Part shown: piece after piece, positions 40,850 through 50,203 of the stretch
Layout: each line of letters opens with the position of its first letter
How positions within the stretch are numbered: position 1 is the stretch's first letter
NCBI RefSeq assembly: GCF_023716925.1
Contig: NZ_JAMQQG010000003.1
Span: forward strand, 1 to 64,000
DNA length: 64,000 nucleotides
Reading direction: 5' to 3'
Source of the DNA: Frankia sp. R82
GTDB lineage: Bacteria > Actinomycetota > Actinomycetes > Frankiales > Frankiaceae
Program-made: the position numbers and the translations under genes
The notes under the pieces: model-generated
What the model saw: the letters and a program-made list of their open reading frames with translations, nothing else
The model's database searches: none
Told to the model about the DNA's origin: nothing

Positions 40850-41725
40850 ATGAGCACGGAGCGCAGACAGCGCATTCTCGTCGGCATTGATGGTTCCACC
40901 GGATCCGAGGCGGCCCTGCGCTGGGCCTACACAACTGCCCAGCTCGAGCACCGACCCGTCACCGCGCTGCTGGGCTGGACCGCCGACGGCCTGCCCCGCG
41001 GGGTCTACCAGGCCGCGGTCAACGCCGACTACCTGGGCCTGACCAAGGCCGCCGAACAGACCCTGCATCGCACCGTCGCCCGGGTGCCCATGCCCGACCC
41101 ACCCGTCGAACTCCACCAGGTCGTCGTCGAGCAGGACCCCGTCGACGCCCTCGTCAACGAGGCCAAGAACGCCGCCATGACGGTGATCGGCACCCGCGGA
41201 TCAGGGTTCGTCCACCGGGTTCTGGCCGGCTCCGTCGCCCACCAGCTGCTGCACGAGCACACCGGACCAGTCGTCGTGGTCCGCGACACCAACGACCCGG
41301 CCGCGCCAGACCGGCGGCCGATCGTGGTCGGCGTCGACGGCTCGGACCCCTGCCTGGCCGCCGTCCGCTGGGCCGCCGACCAGGCAACAGAACGCAACGT
41401 CCCGCTCTACCTGATCAACGCCTATCGCGCGTACATGACCCCGTTCGCCCCGCCCGTCGACTACCTCACCTCGCTGCGCCAGAGCTCCGAACAGCTGCTC
41501 GCCGACATCATCACCGTGGACTTCGACGACGACACCGACCTCGACATCCACCCGATCGCCGTTGACGACTCCCCCAGCCGCGCCCTGCTGCTCGCCGCCC
41601 AGGACGCCCAGCTCCTCGTCGTCGGCACCCGCGGTCGCGGCGGCTTCACCGAACTCGTCCTCGGTTCCACCGCCCACCAGTGCGTCCTGCACGCCCCCTG
41701 CCCCGTCGCCGTCCTGCACGCCTAG
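40850..41725 (+). CDS. Universal stress protein, tandem UspA domains
   Basis: A 291-residue double-UspA protein. Domain 1: ILVGIDGSTGSEAALRWA and VIGTRGSGFVHRVLAGSVAH; domain 2: VVGVDGSDPCLAAVRWA and VVGTRGRGGFTELVLGSTAH. Both keep the ATP-binding pattern. GGAGG eight bases before the ATG fixes the start; an upstream TTG in frame is less likely. A DosR-like box lies upstream. Confidence 0.92.
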   Translation: MSTERRQRILVGIDGSTGSEAALRWAYTTAQLEHRPVTALLGWTADGLPRGVYQAAVNADYLGLTKAAEQTLHRTVARVPMPDPPVELHQVVVEQDPVDALVNEAKNAAMTVIGTRGSGFVHRVLAGSVAHQLLHEHTGPVVVVRDTNDPAAPDRRPIVVGVDGSDPCLAAVRWAADQATERNVPLYLINAYRAYMTPFAPPVDYLTSLRQSSEQLLADIITVDFDDDTDLDIHPIAVDDSPSRALLLAAQDAQLLVVGTRGRGGFTELVLGSTAHQCVLHAPCPVAVLHA

Positions 41726-41820
41726 TGTCATGGACCGACCCCGGACCCACCCACCCGGCGGGAGTTCCAGGATCGCCTGAAGCCGAGCAGCGGAAGTGCC
41801 CGATCCACGTACATCGCCAC

Positions 41821-43536
41821 GTGCGCGGGTCTGTTCCGTCGGCGTACTCCTGGCCACAGGTGCGCGGGGATGCCGCGAGCGGGCTGGCCGTGGCCGCGTA
41901 CCTGATTCCCCAGGTGATGGCCTACGCGTCACTGGCGGGCGTGCAGCCGGTGGCGGGCCTGTGGGCAGCCGCACCCGCCATGGTGATCTACGCGTTCCTC
42001 GGGTCGTCGAGGCTGCTCTCGGTCGGCCCCGAATCGACCACCGCGCTGATGACCGCCGCCACCGTCGCCCCCCTGGCCGGCGGTGACCCCACCCGGTACG
42101 CCCGGCTCGTCGCAGCCCTGGCCATCATGACCGGCGCCTTCGCGATCCTCGCCGGACTGGCCCGACTCGGCGTCATCGCCGAACTGCTGTCCCAGCCGAT
42201 CCTGGTCGGCTATCTTGCCGGTGTCGCCATCATCATGATCGTTGGACAGTTGGGCAAGGTCACCGGGGTACCGGTGGATGGCGACGACCTCTACGAGGAA
42301 CTGCGCTCGTTCGCTCACGGTCTCCCCCACGCGCACGGCCCGACGGTGGCGCTCGCGACTGTCTCCCTGGCCCTGCTCTTTCTGCTGGCCTGGCGGGTCC
42401 CCCACCTACCGGGACCGCTGTTCGTGGTTGCGCTGGCAACAACCGTGGTCGCGGCGGCCGGCCTCGACGCGCACGGACTGCGCGTCGTCGGAACCATCCA
42501 GGCTGGGCTACCCGGCTGGCATCCGCCCGCCCCGACGGACCTTGCGCGGGTCACGCCCGCCGCACTGGGCGTGCTGTTCGTCGGCTTCACCGACACCATG
42601 CTGACCGCCCGCGCGTTCGCCGCCCGCCACGGCCACACGGTCCGTCCCAACCGCGAGCTGCTGGCGCTGGGAGCGGCGAACATCGGCGCCGGGAGCGCCC
42701 AGGGACTTCCCGTCTCCAGCAGCGGGAGCCGCACCGCCCTCGCCGCCGCCGGTGGTGCGAACACGCAGGTCTACTCCCTCATCGCGGTCGGCGCGGTCGT
42801 CGGCACCCTGGCGTTCCTGCGCCCGGCGCTGGCGATGTTCCCCCTGGCGACCCTGGGCGCGCTCGTCATCTTCGCCGCGATCCGCCTCATCGACCTCAAG
42901 GGGTTCCGTCGGCTCGCCTCGTTCCGCCGCAGCGAGCTCCTTCTCGCGCTGCTCGCCACCGCCGGGGTACTCGTGTTCGACATCAGCTACGGGATCCTCA
43001 TCGCCATCGGCGTCTCCCTGCTCGACCTGCTCGCTCGGGTCGCCCGGCCCCACGACGCCGTTCTCGGCCGGGTCCCGGGCCTCGACGGCATGCACGACGT
43101 CGACGACTACCCGAACGCACACACCGTCCCCGGACTGTTCGCCTATCGGTACGACTCGCCGCTGTTCTTCGCCAACGCGCAGAACTTCCGGCATCGAGCC
43201 CTCGCCGCGCTGCGCAGATCCACTGACCCGGTCGACTGGTTCGTCCTCAACGTCGAAGCGATCGTCGAAGTCGACATCACCGCCCTGGACGCACTCGAGG
43301 ACCTGCGCGCCGAGCTGACCAGACGCGGCATCACCTTCGGCCTCGCGCACGTCAAACAGGATCTCCTCGACGACCTCGACGCCTACGGGCTCACCACCGC
43401 CATAGGCCCAGAAATGATCTTCCCCACCATGCGGGCCGCCGTCACCGCCCACGAGGCACGCCGGACCGATCCGGCGCACCCACCACGCCTGGCGCCGGGA
43501 GCGAAGCAGGGAAAGGACCAGCTAGGGCTGACCTGA
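41821..43536 (+). CDS. SulP-family anion transporter with STAS domain
   Basis: A 571-residue transporter: 10-14 hydrophobic segments (AVAAYLIPQVMAYASLAGV in helix 1, SVGPESTTALMT in helix 3, LPVSSSGSRTALAAAGGA) and a C-terminal STAS domain (WFVLNVEAIVEVDITALDAL). The family imports sulfate, bicarbonate or other anions. Start uncertain: GTG 41821 places helix 1 at the usual distance; GTG 41725, overlapping the stop of the preceding stress gene, would add 32 residues. Neither has a clear ribosome site, so coupling to the stress gene is possible. Confidence 0.88.
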   Translation: MRGSVPSAYSWPQVRGDAASGLAVAAYLIPQVMAYASLAGVQPVAGLWAAAPAMVIYAFLGSSRLLSVGPESTTALMTAATVAPLAGGDPTRYARLVAALAIMTGAFAILAGLARLGVIAELLSQPILVGYLAGVAIIMIVGQLGKVTGVPVDGDDLYEELRSFAHGLPHAHGPTVALATVSLALLFLLAWRVPHLPGPLFVVALATTVVAAAGLDAHGLRVVGTIQAGLPGWHPPAPTDLARVTPAALGVLFVGFTDTMLTARAFAARHGHTVRPNRELLALGAANIGAGSAQGLPVSSSGSRTALAAAGGANTQVYSLIAVGAVVGTLAFLRPALAMFPLATLGALVIFAAIRLIDLKGFRRLASFRRSELLLALLATAGVLVFDISYGILIAIGVSLLDLLARVARPHDAVLGRVPGLDGMHDVDDYPNAHTVPGLFAYRYDSPLFFANAQNFRHRALAALRRSTDPVDWFVLNVEAIVEVDITALDALEDLRAELTRRGITFGLAHVKQDLLDDLDAYGLTTAIGPEMIFPTMRAAVTAHEARRTDPAHPPRLAPGAKQGKDQLGLT

Positions 43537-43723
43537 CGGCCCCGCGGGACCTTTCCTCACAGGACTTTCCTACCATCAGTACACACCTTCCGCCAGAAGC
43601 CATTCCGCGCAGGACGGAACATGCTGGGCTCGTAATACCGCCGGTCGCCTCGCCTGGCCGCGTTCGAAGGCAAAGGCTTCCGGCCCGTCCCCGGTCCCGG
43701 CAGCCAGCAGGAAGGTGCGCATC

Positions 43724-44905
43724 ATGCACACCACCAGATTCCGTCTTGCGCTCGCGACAGCTCTGGCAGCCGCCACCGGTCTGGTGACGTTCGCCGGCGC
43801 AGCCGAAGTCGCCTTCGCCGAAGCATCGCCTACGACCGCCACCGTCATCGATATCGGCCGAGTCGTCCCGGAAGGTCATGGAGGCAGCGCAGCCGACGTG
43901 AGCGACTCGGGCATTCTCGCCGGCCACGAGTACGTTCTGCCGTACTCCGCCGCGGCCTTCGTCTGGCGCAACGGCACGGCGACCGTCATTCCGGTGTCCG
44001 GCACGGTCTCCGCGGTGAACAACGCGGGCGTGGTCGTCGGCTCGACCGAGGCGCACTACAACCACCAGGCTTTTGTGTACAGGAACGGCACGGTGACTCT
44101 GCTGAGCTACCTCGGCGGCGATTCCCGGTACCCGTCGGGCTACGACAGCCGGGCCGTCGACGTGAACGCCGCCGGCATCGTCGTCGGTTCGAGTACCACC
44201 AACGGCGGCGACGGTCATGATCACGCCTTCGTGTACTCCGCCGGCCGGATGCACGACCTGGGCACTCTCCCCGGTGGCCAGAACAGCAGCGCGTCCGCGG
44301 TGAACCTGGCCGGCGTGATCGTCGGCGCGTCCGGCACGGCCGGCGGTGCACAGCACGCCACCATGTGGATCGGCCGCCGCCCCATCGACCTCGGGACGCT
44401 CGGCGGGGCGAACAGCTACGCCGTCGACGTCAACGATGTCGGTCAGGTCGTCGGGTACAGCGAGACCCCGTCCGGTGCCATCCACGCGTTCAGCGTCCGC
44501 TCCGGTCGGATGGTGGACCTCGGCAGCGGCAACGACACCGAGAGCCGGGCGGTCGCGGTCAACGACCGTGGCCAGGTTCTCGTCGCGGGATACCGCGGGA
44601 CCGTCCCGGCACACGGCTTCGTCTGGTACGACGGCCGACGTACCGACCTGGGCGGACTCGGCGGTGGTTCCACCCGGCCCGTCGCGATCAACGGGCGCGG
44701 GCAGGTCGCCGGCATCGCCACCCTGCCAGGTGGCGATGAGCGGGCCTTCCGCTGGGACAACGGGCTGATCACGACCCTGCCGGTCCTGCCCGGTGGTCAC
44801 GACGCCAAGGCCACGAGCATCAACCTGCGCGGCGACGTCGCCGGCTCGGCCACCCTCGCCACCGGCGACAGCCACGCGGTGCTCTGGCCCGCGGCCTCCC
44901 GCTGA
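43724..44905 (+). CDS. Secreted HAF-repeat protein
   Basis: A 393-residue exported protein with an N-terminal signal peptide (ALATALAAATGLVTFAGA, cleavage near AFA-EA) and about seven repeats of 40-45 residues of the HAF type (HAFVYSAGRMHDLGTLPGG followed by SAVNLAGVIVG). The repeats probably build a beta-propeller. The role of extracellular HAF proteins is unknown. AGGAAGG eight bases before the ATG sets the start. Single-gene unit. Confidence 0.85.
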   Translation: MHTTRFRLALATALAAATGLVTFAGAAEVAFAEASPTTATVIDIGRVVPEGHGGSAADVSDSGILAGHEYVLPYSAAAFVWRNGTATVIPVSGTVSAVNNAGVVVGSTEAHYNHQAFVYRNGTVTLLSYLGGDSRYPSGYDSRAVDVNAAGIVVGSSTTNGGDGHDHAFVYSAGRMHDLGTLPGGQNSSASAVNLAGVIVGASGTAGGAQHATMWIGRRPIDLGTLGGANSYAVDVNDVGQVVGYSETPSGAIHAFSVRSGRMVDLGSGNDTESRAVAVNDRGQVLVAGYRGTVPAHGFVWYDGRRTDLGGLGGGSTRPVAINGRGQVAGIATLPGGDERAFRWDNGLITTLPVLPGGHDAKATSINLRGDVAGSATLATGDSHAVLWPAASR

Positions 44906-45098
44906 CCCGCCACGACGTACCTCGACATCACCGACGCGCTCACGCCGGCCCACCGGCCCACCGGCCTGGGACCTAGGTCACCACGGGAGCCGACGAACAG
45001 TCGGTACACCACCCATCGACACGACACGATGCTGACTCAATGACAACGACAGCTACACAACGTGACCATGGTCTTCCCCGTGAATCTGGAGCACCGGC

Positions 45099-45794
45099 AT
45101 GAAACGACGGTCAACCCGGCCGCAGTGGAACGTAGCGGCGGGATCGCTCGCAGCAGCCCTCTCGCTCGCCGCCACCTGCGGCTGTGCCACCAGAGCGACA
45201 TCGAGCAGTCCCGCTCGCCTCGCCCCGGCCGGGCCGCCCGCGTCCTCGGTATCGACGTCGACGAAAACACTCCCCACCCCGGGCCCGACGCCCACAGCAG
45301 CGGTCCCCGTCCCGCGCCCCGGGACCACCCCGACCCGGGCCAGCGGGACCGAGCCAGGGGGATGTCGCACCTCCGACCTGCGAGCGACCGTCGAGAACGG
45401 CAATGGCGCCATGTACCACACGGGCATGGACCTGGTCCTCACCAATGTCAGCGCCCGGTCCTGCGTGACAGGCGGTTTCCCCGGCGTATCGGTCGTCGAC
45501 GGCACCGGACGACAGATCGGTGCCGCCGCGGACCGGGTGGGCTCCGCACTCGGCGCGATCATGCTCAGCCCTGGGCAGCACGCCACCTCGACCGTGGTCA
45601 TCGCCCACACCGCGGCCGTGATGGGCGGCTGCCGACAGCCCGGCCAGCTGGCCGCCATCGCCGCCCTGCGCATCTACCCGCCCGCCGGCCTGGCCGCGCT
45701 GACGGTTCCCTACGCCGATACCCATGCGGTGCACAACGAGGGATGTATGGACCCCACCCAGCACGATCTGACCGTTACCGCCCTCACCCGTTAG
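45099..45794 (+). CDS. DUF4232-type secreted protein, probable lipoprotein
   Basis: A 231-residue protein with a signal peptide ending near AATCGC (lipobox-like), a long Ser/Thr/Pro linker to about 90, then a DUF4232 domain: CRTSDLRATVENGNGAMY, DLVLTNVSARSCVTGGFPGV and VVDGTGRQIG. This beta-sandwich family is frequent on the surface of Streptomyces-like bacteria; function unknown. Conserved Cys pairs suggest disulfides. Confidence 0.83.
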   Translation: MKRRSTRPQWNVAAGSLAAALSLAATCGCATRATSSSPARLAPAGPPASSVSTSTKTLPTPGPTPTAAVPVPRPGTTPTRASGTEPGGCRTSDLRATVENGNGAMYHTGMDLVLTNVSARSCVTGGFPGVSVVDGTGRQIGAAADRVGSALGAIMLSPGQHATSTVVIAHTAAVMGGCRQPGQLAAIAALRIYPPAGLAALTVPYADTHAVHNEGCMDPTQHDLTVTALTR

Positions 45795-45972
45795 CCGCCA
45801 GCATCCCCGCTCCGCCGTGCCGATACAGCACCGCGCCAGGAGCGCAGCCGGGAGCTCGCGCACCTCGCTCGGCGGGGTTGATTGCCGGGAACACGCCCTG
45901 CCCGCGGCGATGTCGGCCAGGCTGGAGGCGCGACCGGCAGGCGGTCGGCAACCGGGCAGGAGAGAGGTAGCA

Positions 45973-46383
45973 ATGCCGATCACGACGGGTTTCAACCACG
46001 TGGCCACGATCACGGCCGATGTCGACCGGGCCATCCGGTTCTACACCGATGCCTTCGGCGCGGAGGTCACGTTCGAGATGGCCGCGCGGGAGGATCATCC
46101 CCGGCTGGTGATCCTCGATCTCGGCGGGGGTGCCGCGCTCAACGTGTTCGAGGCCGCGGCCGAAGGCAGCGCCTGGGAGCGCCGACGCCCGGGCGGACGC
46201 GGGCCGATCGATCACTTCGGTCTGGCCGTCGACTCGTTGGCCACCCTGGAGAAGACCCGGGACCGGCTGCGCGAGCTGGGCGCCGACACCGGCGAGATCC
46301 AGCGGCTCGGATCCGAATGGTCCCTGTTCTTCCGCGACCCCGACGGCATGGAGCTGGAGGTCTGCTGCCACGCCGACGCGTGA
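45973..46383 (+). CDS. VOC/glyoxalase-superfamily protein
   Basis: A 136-residue single VOC module: GFNHVATITADVDRAIRFYTDAFGA, IDHFGLAVDS and FFRDPDGMELEVC. Possible metal ligands are His9, His76-region and the Glu in MELEV. Activity cannot be inferred (glyoxalase, dioxygenase or antibiotic binding). GAGAGG before the ATG sets the start; the longer open frame upstream is unsupported. Confidence 0.87.
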   Translation: MPITTGFNHVATITADVDRAIRFYTDAFGAEVTFEMAAREDHPRLVILDLGGGAALNVFEAAAEGSAWERRRPGGRGPIDHFGLAVDSLATLEKTRDRLRELGADTGEIQRLGSEWSLFFRDPDGMELEVCCHADA

Positions 46384-46488
46384 CGGCCACCCCTCCCATT
46401 CCGCGCCATATCGACAGCAGTTGATTACCTTGAGTGACTCCGGGTACACCTGGCGTGCCATGTCGTTGACATGCTTCGGAGGTGCGTC

Positions 46489-46854
46489 GTGCGAGGAGTT
46501 TCGAGGCTCAAGGCCGTTGCCCTGGTTGTCGGGATCGGAGCGCCCCTGACCATTGTTCCGATGGCAACGTCGGCGATGGCGGGCACCATCAACAACCCCC
46601 TGCAGGTCACCGGAACCGTCCGCTGCCAGGTCGGATCGGCCGAGTCGCTGTTGATCACTGGTGGCGGCGAGTCACACGGCGCGTCGACGGGCGTCGGCGG
46701 GCGCTTCTCGATCGTCTTCGGCAACCCGCAGCTCCCCGGCACCGCGACCGCCCAGGTGCGCTGCGACGTATTCGGCAAGCGCACCTACCGTACGACGAAC
46801 TTCCTGCTGTACCGCCCGCAGGCCGGCCCGCTCGTGGTCACCCTGACCGCCTGA
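46489..46854 (+). CDS. Small secreted protein, unknown
   Basis: A 121-residue exported protein: signal peptide (VALVVGIGAPLTIVPMATSAMA, cleaved near AMA-G) and a compact beta-rich domain with two Cys (VRCQVGSA and QVRCDVFG) that may form a disulfide. GGAGG lies correctly for the GTG at 46489; the ATG at 46471 has no ribosome site. Not recognised further. Confidence 0.7.
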   Translation: MRGVSRLKAVALVVGIGAPLTIVPMATSAMAGTINNPLQVTGTVRCQVGSAESLLITGGGESHGASTGVGGRFSIVFGNPQLPGTATAQVRCDVFGKRTYRTTNFLLYRPQAGPLVVTLTA

Positions 46855-46904
46855 CCGCTGACCACCTGACCGCTGACCGCCGCCCGGGGTCGCACGATGA
46901 TCCA

Positions 46905-47990
46905 TCAGGGCCCGACCGGGTGGGCTCCGGGCTGGCGGTGGCGGAGCAGGGCGAGGCAGAGGGTCAGGCCGGGGCCGAACGCCATCGCGACGACGGTCGC
47001 GTCGGGGGTGAGGTCCCGGCGGAGCTGGTCGAGGACGAGCAGGACGGTGCCCGACGAGCAGTTGCCCCGGGCGGCGAGGGTGTCCCGGGTCGCCTCGGTC
47101 TGCGCCGGCAGCAGACCCAGGCGCTGCTCGACGACGTCGATGATGCGCGGACCGCCGGGATGCACGGCCCAGCCCTCGACGTCGGTGAGCGACGCCGCGA
47201 TCGGGGCCAGCAGCGCCGCCGTCGCCGCCCCGACGTGTGCGGCGAGCAGGTCGGGCACCCGCGGGGACAGGCCCATCCGGAAGCCGTGGTCGGTGACGTG
47301 CCAGCTCATCAGGTCCTCGGTGGCGGGCGCGGTCGCGGCCGTGGTGTCGAGCACCTCCAGGCCGTGGGTGGCGTCGGGAACGATGACGATCGCCGCGGCG
47401 GCGTCGCCGAACAGGGCGTGCGCGACGACCTGTTCCAGATCGCGGTGCGCCTGCGCCGGCTGGACGTGCAGGGAGGGCAGCTCCACGCAGAGCACGAGCG
47501 CGGGCAGCCCACGGGCCCGGACGAAGTCGGCCGCCGTTCCCAGGCTCGGGATCGCGGCGTAGCAGCCCATGTGGCCGACCAGCAGCCGACGCACCGACGG
47601 CGGCATGCCGAGGTCGCGGGCTAGCTGGATGTCCAGGCCCGGTGTCGCGTAACCGGTGCAGGACACGACGACGAACAGACCCAGCTCCGCGGCGCCGATC
47701 CCGGCGTCCGCCAGGGCACCGCGCACGGCCTGGCGGCCCAGCGGCCCGGCCTCGTCCACGTAGCGGCGCATCCGGGCCGCGGTCGACCAGGCGCTGATGT
47801 CCTCCTGGCGCGGATCCACCACGCCGTGGCGGGTGCGCACGCCCGCGCCGAGGAACAGCCGGCGGGCCAGTCCGTCACCCTGGTAGCGGTGCGCGAAGAC
47901 CTCGTCCCACAGGCTCTGCTGGTCAAAAGATCCGGGGAAGGCCGCGCTCATGCCGGTGATCACTGCCGCGGAGCGGGGCCCGGCGGTCAC
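46905..47990 (-). CDS. Type III polyketide synthase
   Basis: A 361-residue chalcone-synthase-superfamily enzyme. The catalytic triad is visible: Cys143 in VGHMGCYAA, His277 in WAVHPGGPRI and Asn310 in RGNCSSGT. It condenses malonyl-CoA units on an acyl-CoA starter. The GTG at 47990 overlaps the stop of the flavoprotein gene (GTGA) and keeps the normal N terminus (AAVITGMSAAFPGSFDQQ), which the ATG at 47951 would remove. It is the last gene of a coupled operon with UbiA, methyltransferase and flavoprotein genes. Product unknown; alkylresorcinol, pyrone or naphthalene type are open options. Confidence 0.92.
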   Translation of the reverse strand: MTAGPRSAAVITGMSAAFPGSFDQQSLWDEVFAHRYQGDGLARRLFLGAGVRTRHGVVDPRQEDISAWSTAARMRRYVDEAGPLGRQAVRGALADAGIGAAELGLFVVVSCTGYATPGLDIQLARDLGMPPSVRRLLVGHMGCYAAIPSLGTAADFVRARGLPALVLCVELPSLHVQPAQAHRDLEQVVAHALFGDAAAAIVIVPDATHGLEVLDTTAATAPATEDLMSWHVTDHGFRMGLSPRVPDLLAAHVGAATAALLAPIAASLTDVEGWAVHPGGPRIIDVVEQRLGLLPAQTEATRDTLAARGNCSSGTVLLVLDQLRRDLTPDATVVAMAFGPGLTLCLALLRHRQPGAHPVGP

Positions 47991-49315
47991 CACCGGGCCA
48001 CACTCGCGTCGGCCTCCGGGTCGCCGCCGAGCGCCGCGACGCCCAGCCAGTCCGCGCAGACATCGCTCGTCGCGGGTTGCAGCGAACCGCAGCGGGCATC
48101 GCGGTAGAGCCGTTCCAGCCGATGACCACGGCGGGTGACCGCGGTCCCGCAGGCCTCGACGATCGAGGCCGCGACGTCCTGCGCCGTGCGCCCGGCGAGC
48201 AGCTTGGCCCGCCACACCCACCGGTTTGTCAGGTCGCTGCCGGGATCGGCGTCGACCCGGCGCGCGCACTCGTCGACCACGGCGTCCAGCGCGGCCAGCG
48301 CGGCGTCCGCCTGCCCGAACCGGGCCCGCACGGCAGGCAGCCCGGCGAGGCCGGGTGGCGTCCCGGTGCCACGCCGGGTGCGGATGTGCTCGACCCCGGC
48401 GTCGAACACGGCTCGGCCCACGCCGGCGTAGACGGCCGCGTAGGAGGCGACCAGCCACTGCGGCATCCCCCGCGCGACCAGCAGGCTCAGCCCGGCGACG
48501 CCACCGACCAGCGCCTGCGCCGGAACCCACACGTCGAAGCGCACGTCGTGGCTGCCGGTGCCCCGCATACCGAGCGAGTCCCAGCTCGGTTCGACGCTCA
48601 CCCCGGGACCACGAGGCACGAGAAAATGACTGACCATGGCCGGTCCAGGCGAGCCGGACGGGGTGGACGGGGTGGACGGGGTGGACGGGGTGGACGGGGT
48701 GGACGGGTCGAGCAGACCAGCCGGATCGGCCGGGCTGGCCTGCGCCGCGCGGGCGGCGACGAAGAAGACGTCCGCGTGCGACGCTCCCGAGCAGAACGCC
48801 TTGACCCCGCTGATCCGATAGCCGTCGCCCTCGTGCCGGTAGCGGGTCGTCAACGCGGACAGCCGGGAGCCCGCACCCCGCTCACTCATCGCCACGGCGA
48901 TGAAGTCCCCGGCCGCGGCGCGCGCCAGCAGCTGGTCGCGGGCCAGGAAGAACGACTCCGGAGCGCCCATCGCCCGGGCGAGTTCGTCCGGCGTCCGGGC
49001 CAGCGCGCCCACCACCGACGTGTGCATGTTCAGCACCAGAGCGGTCGCGCCGCTGGCCGAGGCGAGTACGCGGGCGGCGTCCGCCCAGTCGGCGAAGCCG
49101 CCACCGAATCCGCCGAGCCGGGTCGGCACGAGCAGGCCCAGCAGGCCGGCGTCACGCAGCTCGTCGAGATCGGCCGCGGGCAGCTCGCCGTCCCGGTCGG
49201 CGGCACCGGCCCGTGCCGCGATGGCGTCGACGACCCCGTGGGCCAGCTGCGCACCGTCGACGCCGAGGATGGCACTGGAGCCGCTGGAGCGCGGCAACGG
49301 CGTCAGGGCGCTCAC
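47987..49315 (-). CDS. Acyl-CoA-dehydrogenase-like flavoprotein
   Basis: A 442-residue protein with the acyl-CoA dehydrogenase fold: N-terminal helices, VAMSERGAGS and WDSLGMRGTGSHDV in the middle, and a C-terminal four-helix region (VEACGTAVTRRGHRLERLYRDAR). The usual catalytic Glu is not obvious. It may desaturate the starter or, like class D flavin monooxygenases of the same fold, hydroxylate the polyketide. A STP-repeat linker encoded by a 9-bp minisatellite (48656-48708) interrupts the beta domain. GTG start 49315 overlaps the methyltransferase stop (GTGA). Confidence 0.82.
   Translation of the reverse strand: MSALTPLPRSSGSSAILGVDGAQLAHGVVDAIAARAGAADRDGELPAADLDELRDAGLLGLLVPTRLGGFGGGFADWADAARVLASASGATALVLNMHTSVVGALARTPDELARAMGAPESFFLARDQLLARAAAGDFIAVAMSERGAGSRLSALTTRYRHEGDGYRISGVKAFCSGASHADVFFVAARAAQASPADPAGLLDPSTPSTPSTPSTPSTPSGSPGPAMVSHFLVPRGPGVSVEPSWDSLGMRGTGSHDVRFDVWVPAQALVGGVAGLSLLVARGMPQWLVASYAAVYAGVGRAVFDAGVEHIRTRRGTGTPPGLAGLPAVRARFGQADAALAALDAVVDECARRVDADPGSDLTNRWVWRAKLLAGRTAQDVAASIVEACGTAVTRRGHRLERLYRDARCGSLQPATSDVCADWLGVAALGGDPEADASVARW
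48656..48708. repeat. In-frame 9-bp minisatellite in the flavoprotein gene
   Basis: Five exact copies of ggacggggt and a partial sixth, encoding (STP)n on the minus strand. Because 9 is a multiple of 3, copy changes keep the frame and alter only linker length. Confidence 0.9.
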
Positions 49316-50070
49316 CGTCCGCCCCGTCCGCTCGTGGCGCGCACGCCCACCGCCTGGTAGACCCCGGCGGTGGAGCCGGTCGGCAGCATCCGGACCGAGT
49401 CGGCCCGGCGGGCGAGCCATCGGGCGTAGTCGACGAGCGACGGACGCAGCCCGCCGACCAGCGTCATCTCGATGCCGGCCCGGTCGAGCGCGCGGGCCAG
49501 CCGGTCGGGCGCGACCAGCAGCGCCGGATCGTGCACCCGCGGCGGCGGTCCGCCGGGAAGGTGTTCGGCGATGCGGACCAGCGCCAGCCGGCAGAACAGG
49601 GTGTCCGCGAGGGTGTCGATGACGAGAGTGCCGCCCGGTGCGAGCACCCGACCGATGGCCGCGCAGGCGCCGTCCAGGTCGACCAGATGCTCGAACAGCT
49701 CGCCGGCGACGACGCAGGTAAACCGTCCGTCCGGAAACGGCAGCCGGTGCACGTCGGCCCGGATCGCCGCCACACCGTGACCGGCTGCCTGGCGCAACGC
49801 CGGTGCCGACAGATCGACGCCGACATGATGCCAGCCGGCAAGCCGTCCGGTGAGTGCCACCGAGAGCAGCCCTGCGCCACAGGCCAGGTCAAGCAGCGCG
49901 GCGCCGGGGTGGGGCGGGTTCGGAATGAGCCGTCCCCTGGCCTGCGCGAGCCAGCGCAGCGCGGCGAGTCGCCCGTGCGGCTGCCACCACTCGTCGGCGA
50001 GGTCGTCGTACTGCGCGGGATCGTTCCGGGGCCGACGCGGTTCGTGCCGTGGCAGCAGGGCAACGTTCAC
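49312..50070 (-). CDS. UbiG-like SAM-dependent methyltransferase
   Basis: A 252-residue class I methyltransferase. YDDLADEWWQPHGRLAALRW at the N terminus is the UbiG/Coq3 signature; the SAM site is LLDLACGAGLLSVALTG, with motif II VAGELFEHLVDLD. UbiG enzymes O-methylate polyprenylated catechols, so this enzyme probably O-methylates the aromatic product of the type III PKS, perhaps after prenylation. The GTG at 50070 follows GGGAGA; the longer frame lacks one. Confidence 0.87.
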   Translation of the reverse strand: MNVALLPRHEPRRPRNDPAQYDDLADEWWQPHGRLAALRWLAQARGRLIPNPPHPGAALLDLACGAGLLSVALTGRLAGWHHVGVDLSAPALRQAAGHGVAAIRADVHRLPFPDGRFTCVVAGELFEHLVDLDGACAAIGRVLAPGGTLVIDTLADTLFCRLALVRIAEHLPGGPPPRVHDPALLVAPDRLARALDRAGIEMTLVGGLRPSLVDYARWLARRADSVRMLPTGSTAGVYQAVGVRATSGRGGR

Positions 50071-50203
50071 AGGTCTCCCGAGGGGGCGTCGCAGCTGTCG
50101 GCCGACGGCAGCGCCAGCCTCCCGCCTGCACACAATGTGCCTGCATCAACTCCCAGAGTAACGAATCTGTGGACGAGTTCCCATCACCGAGAACCCGCGC
50201 ACG

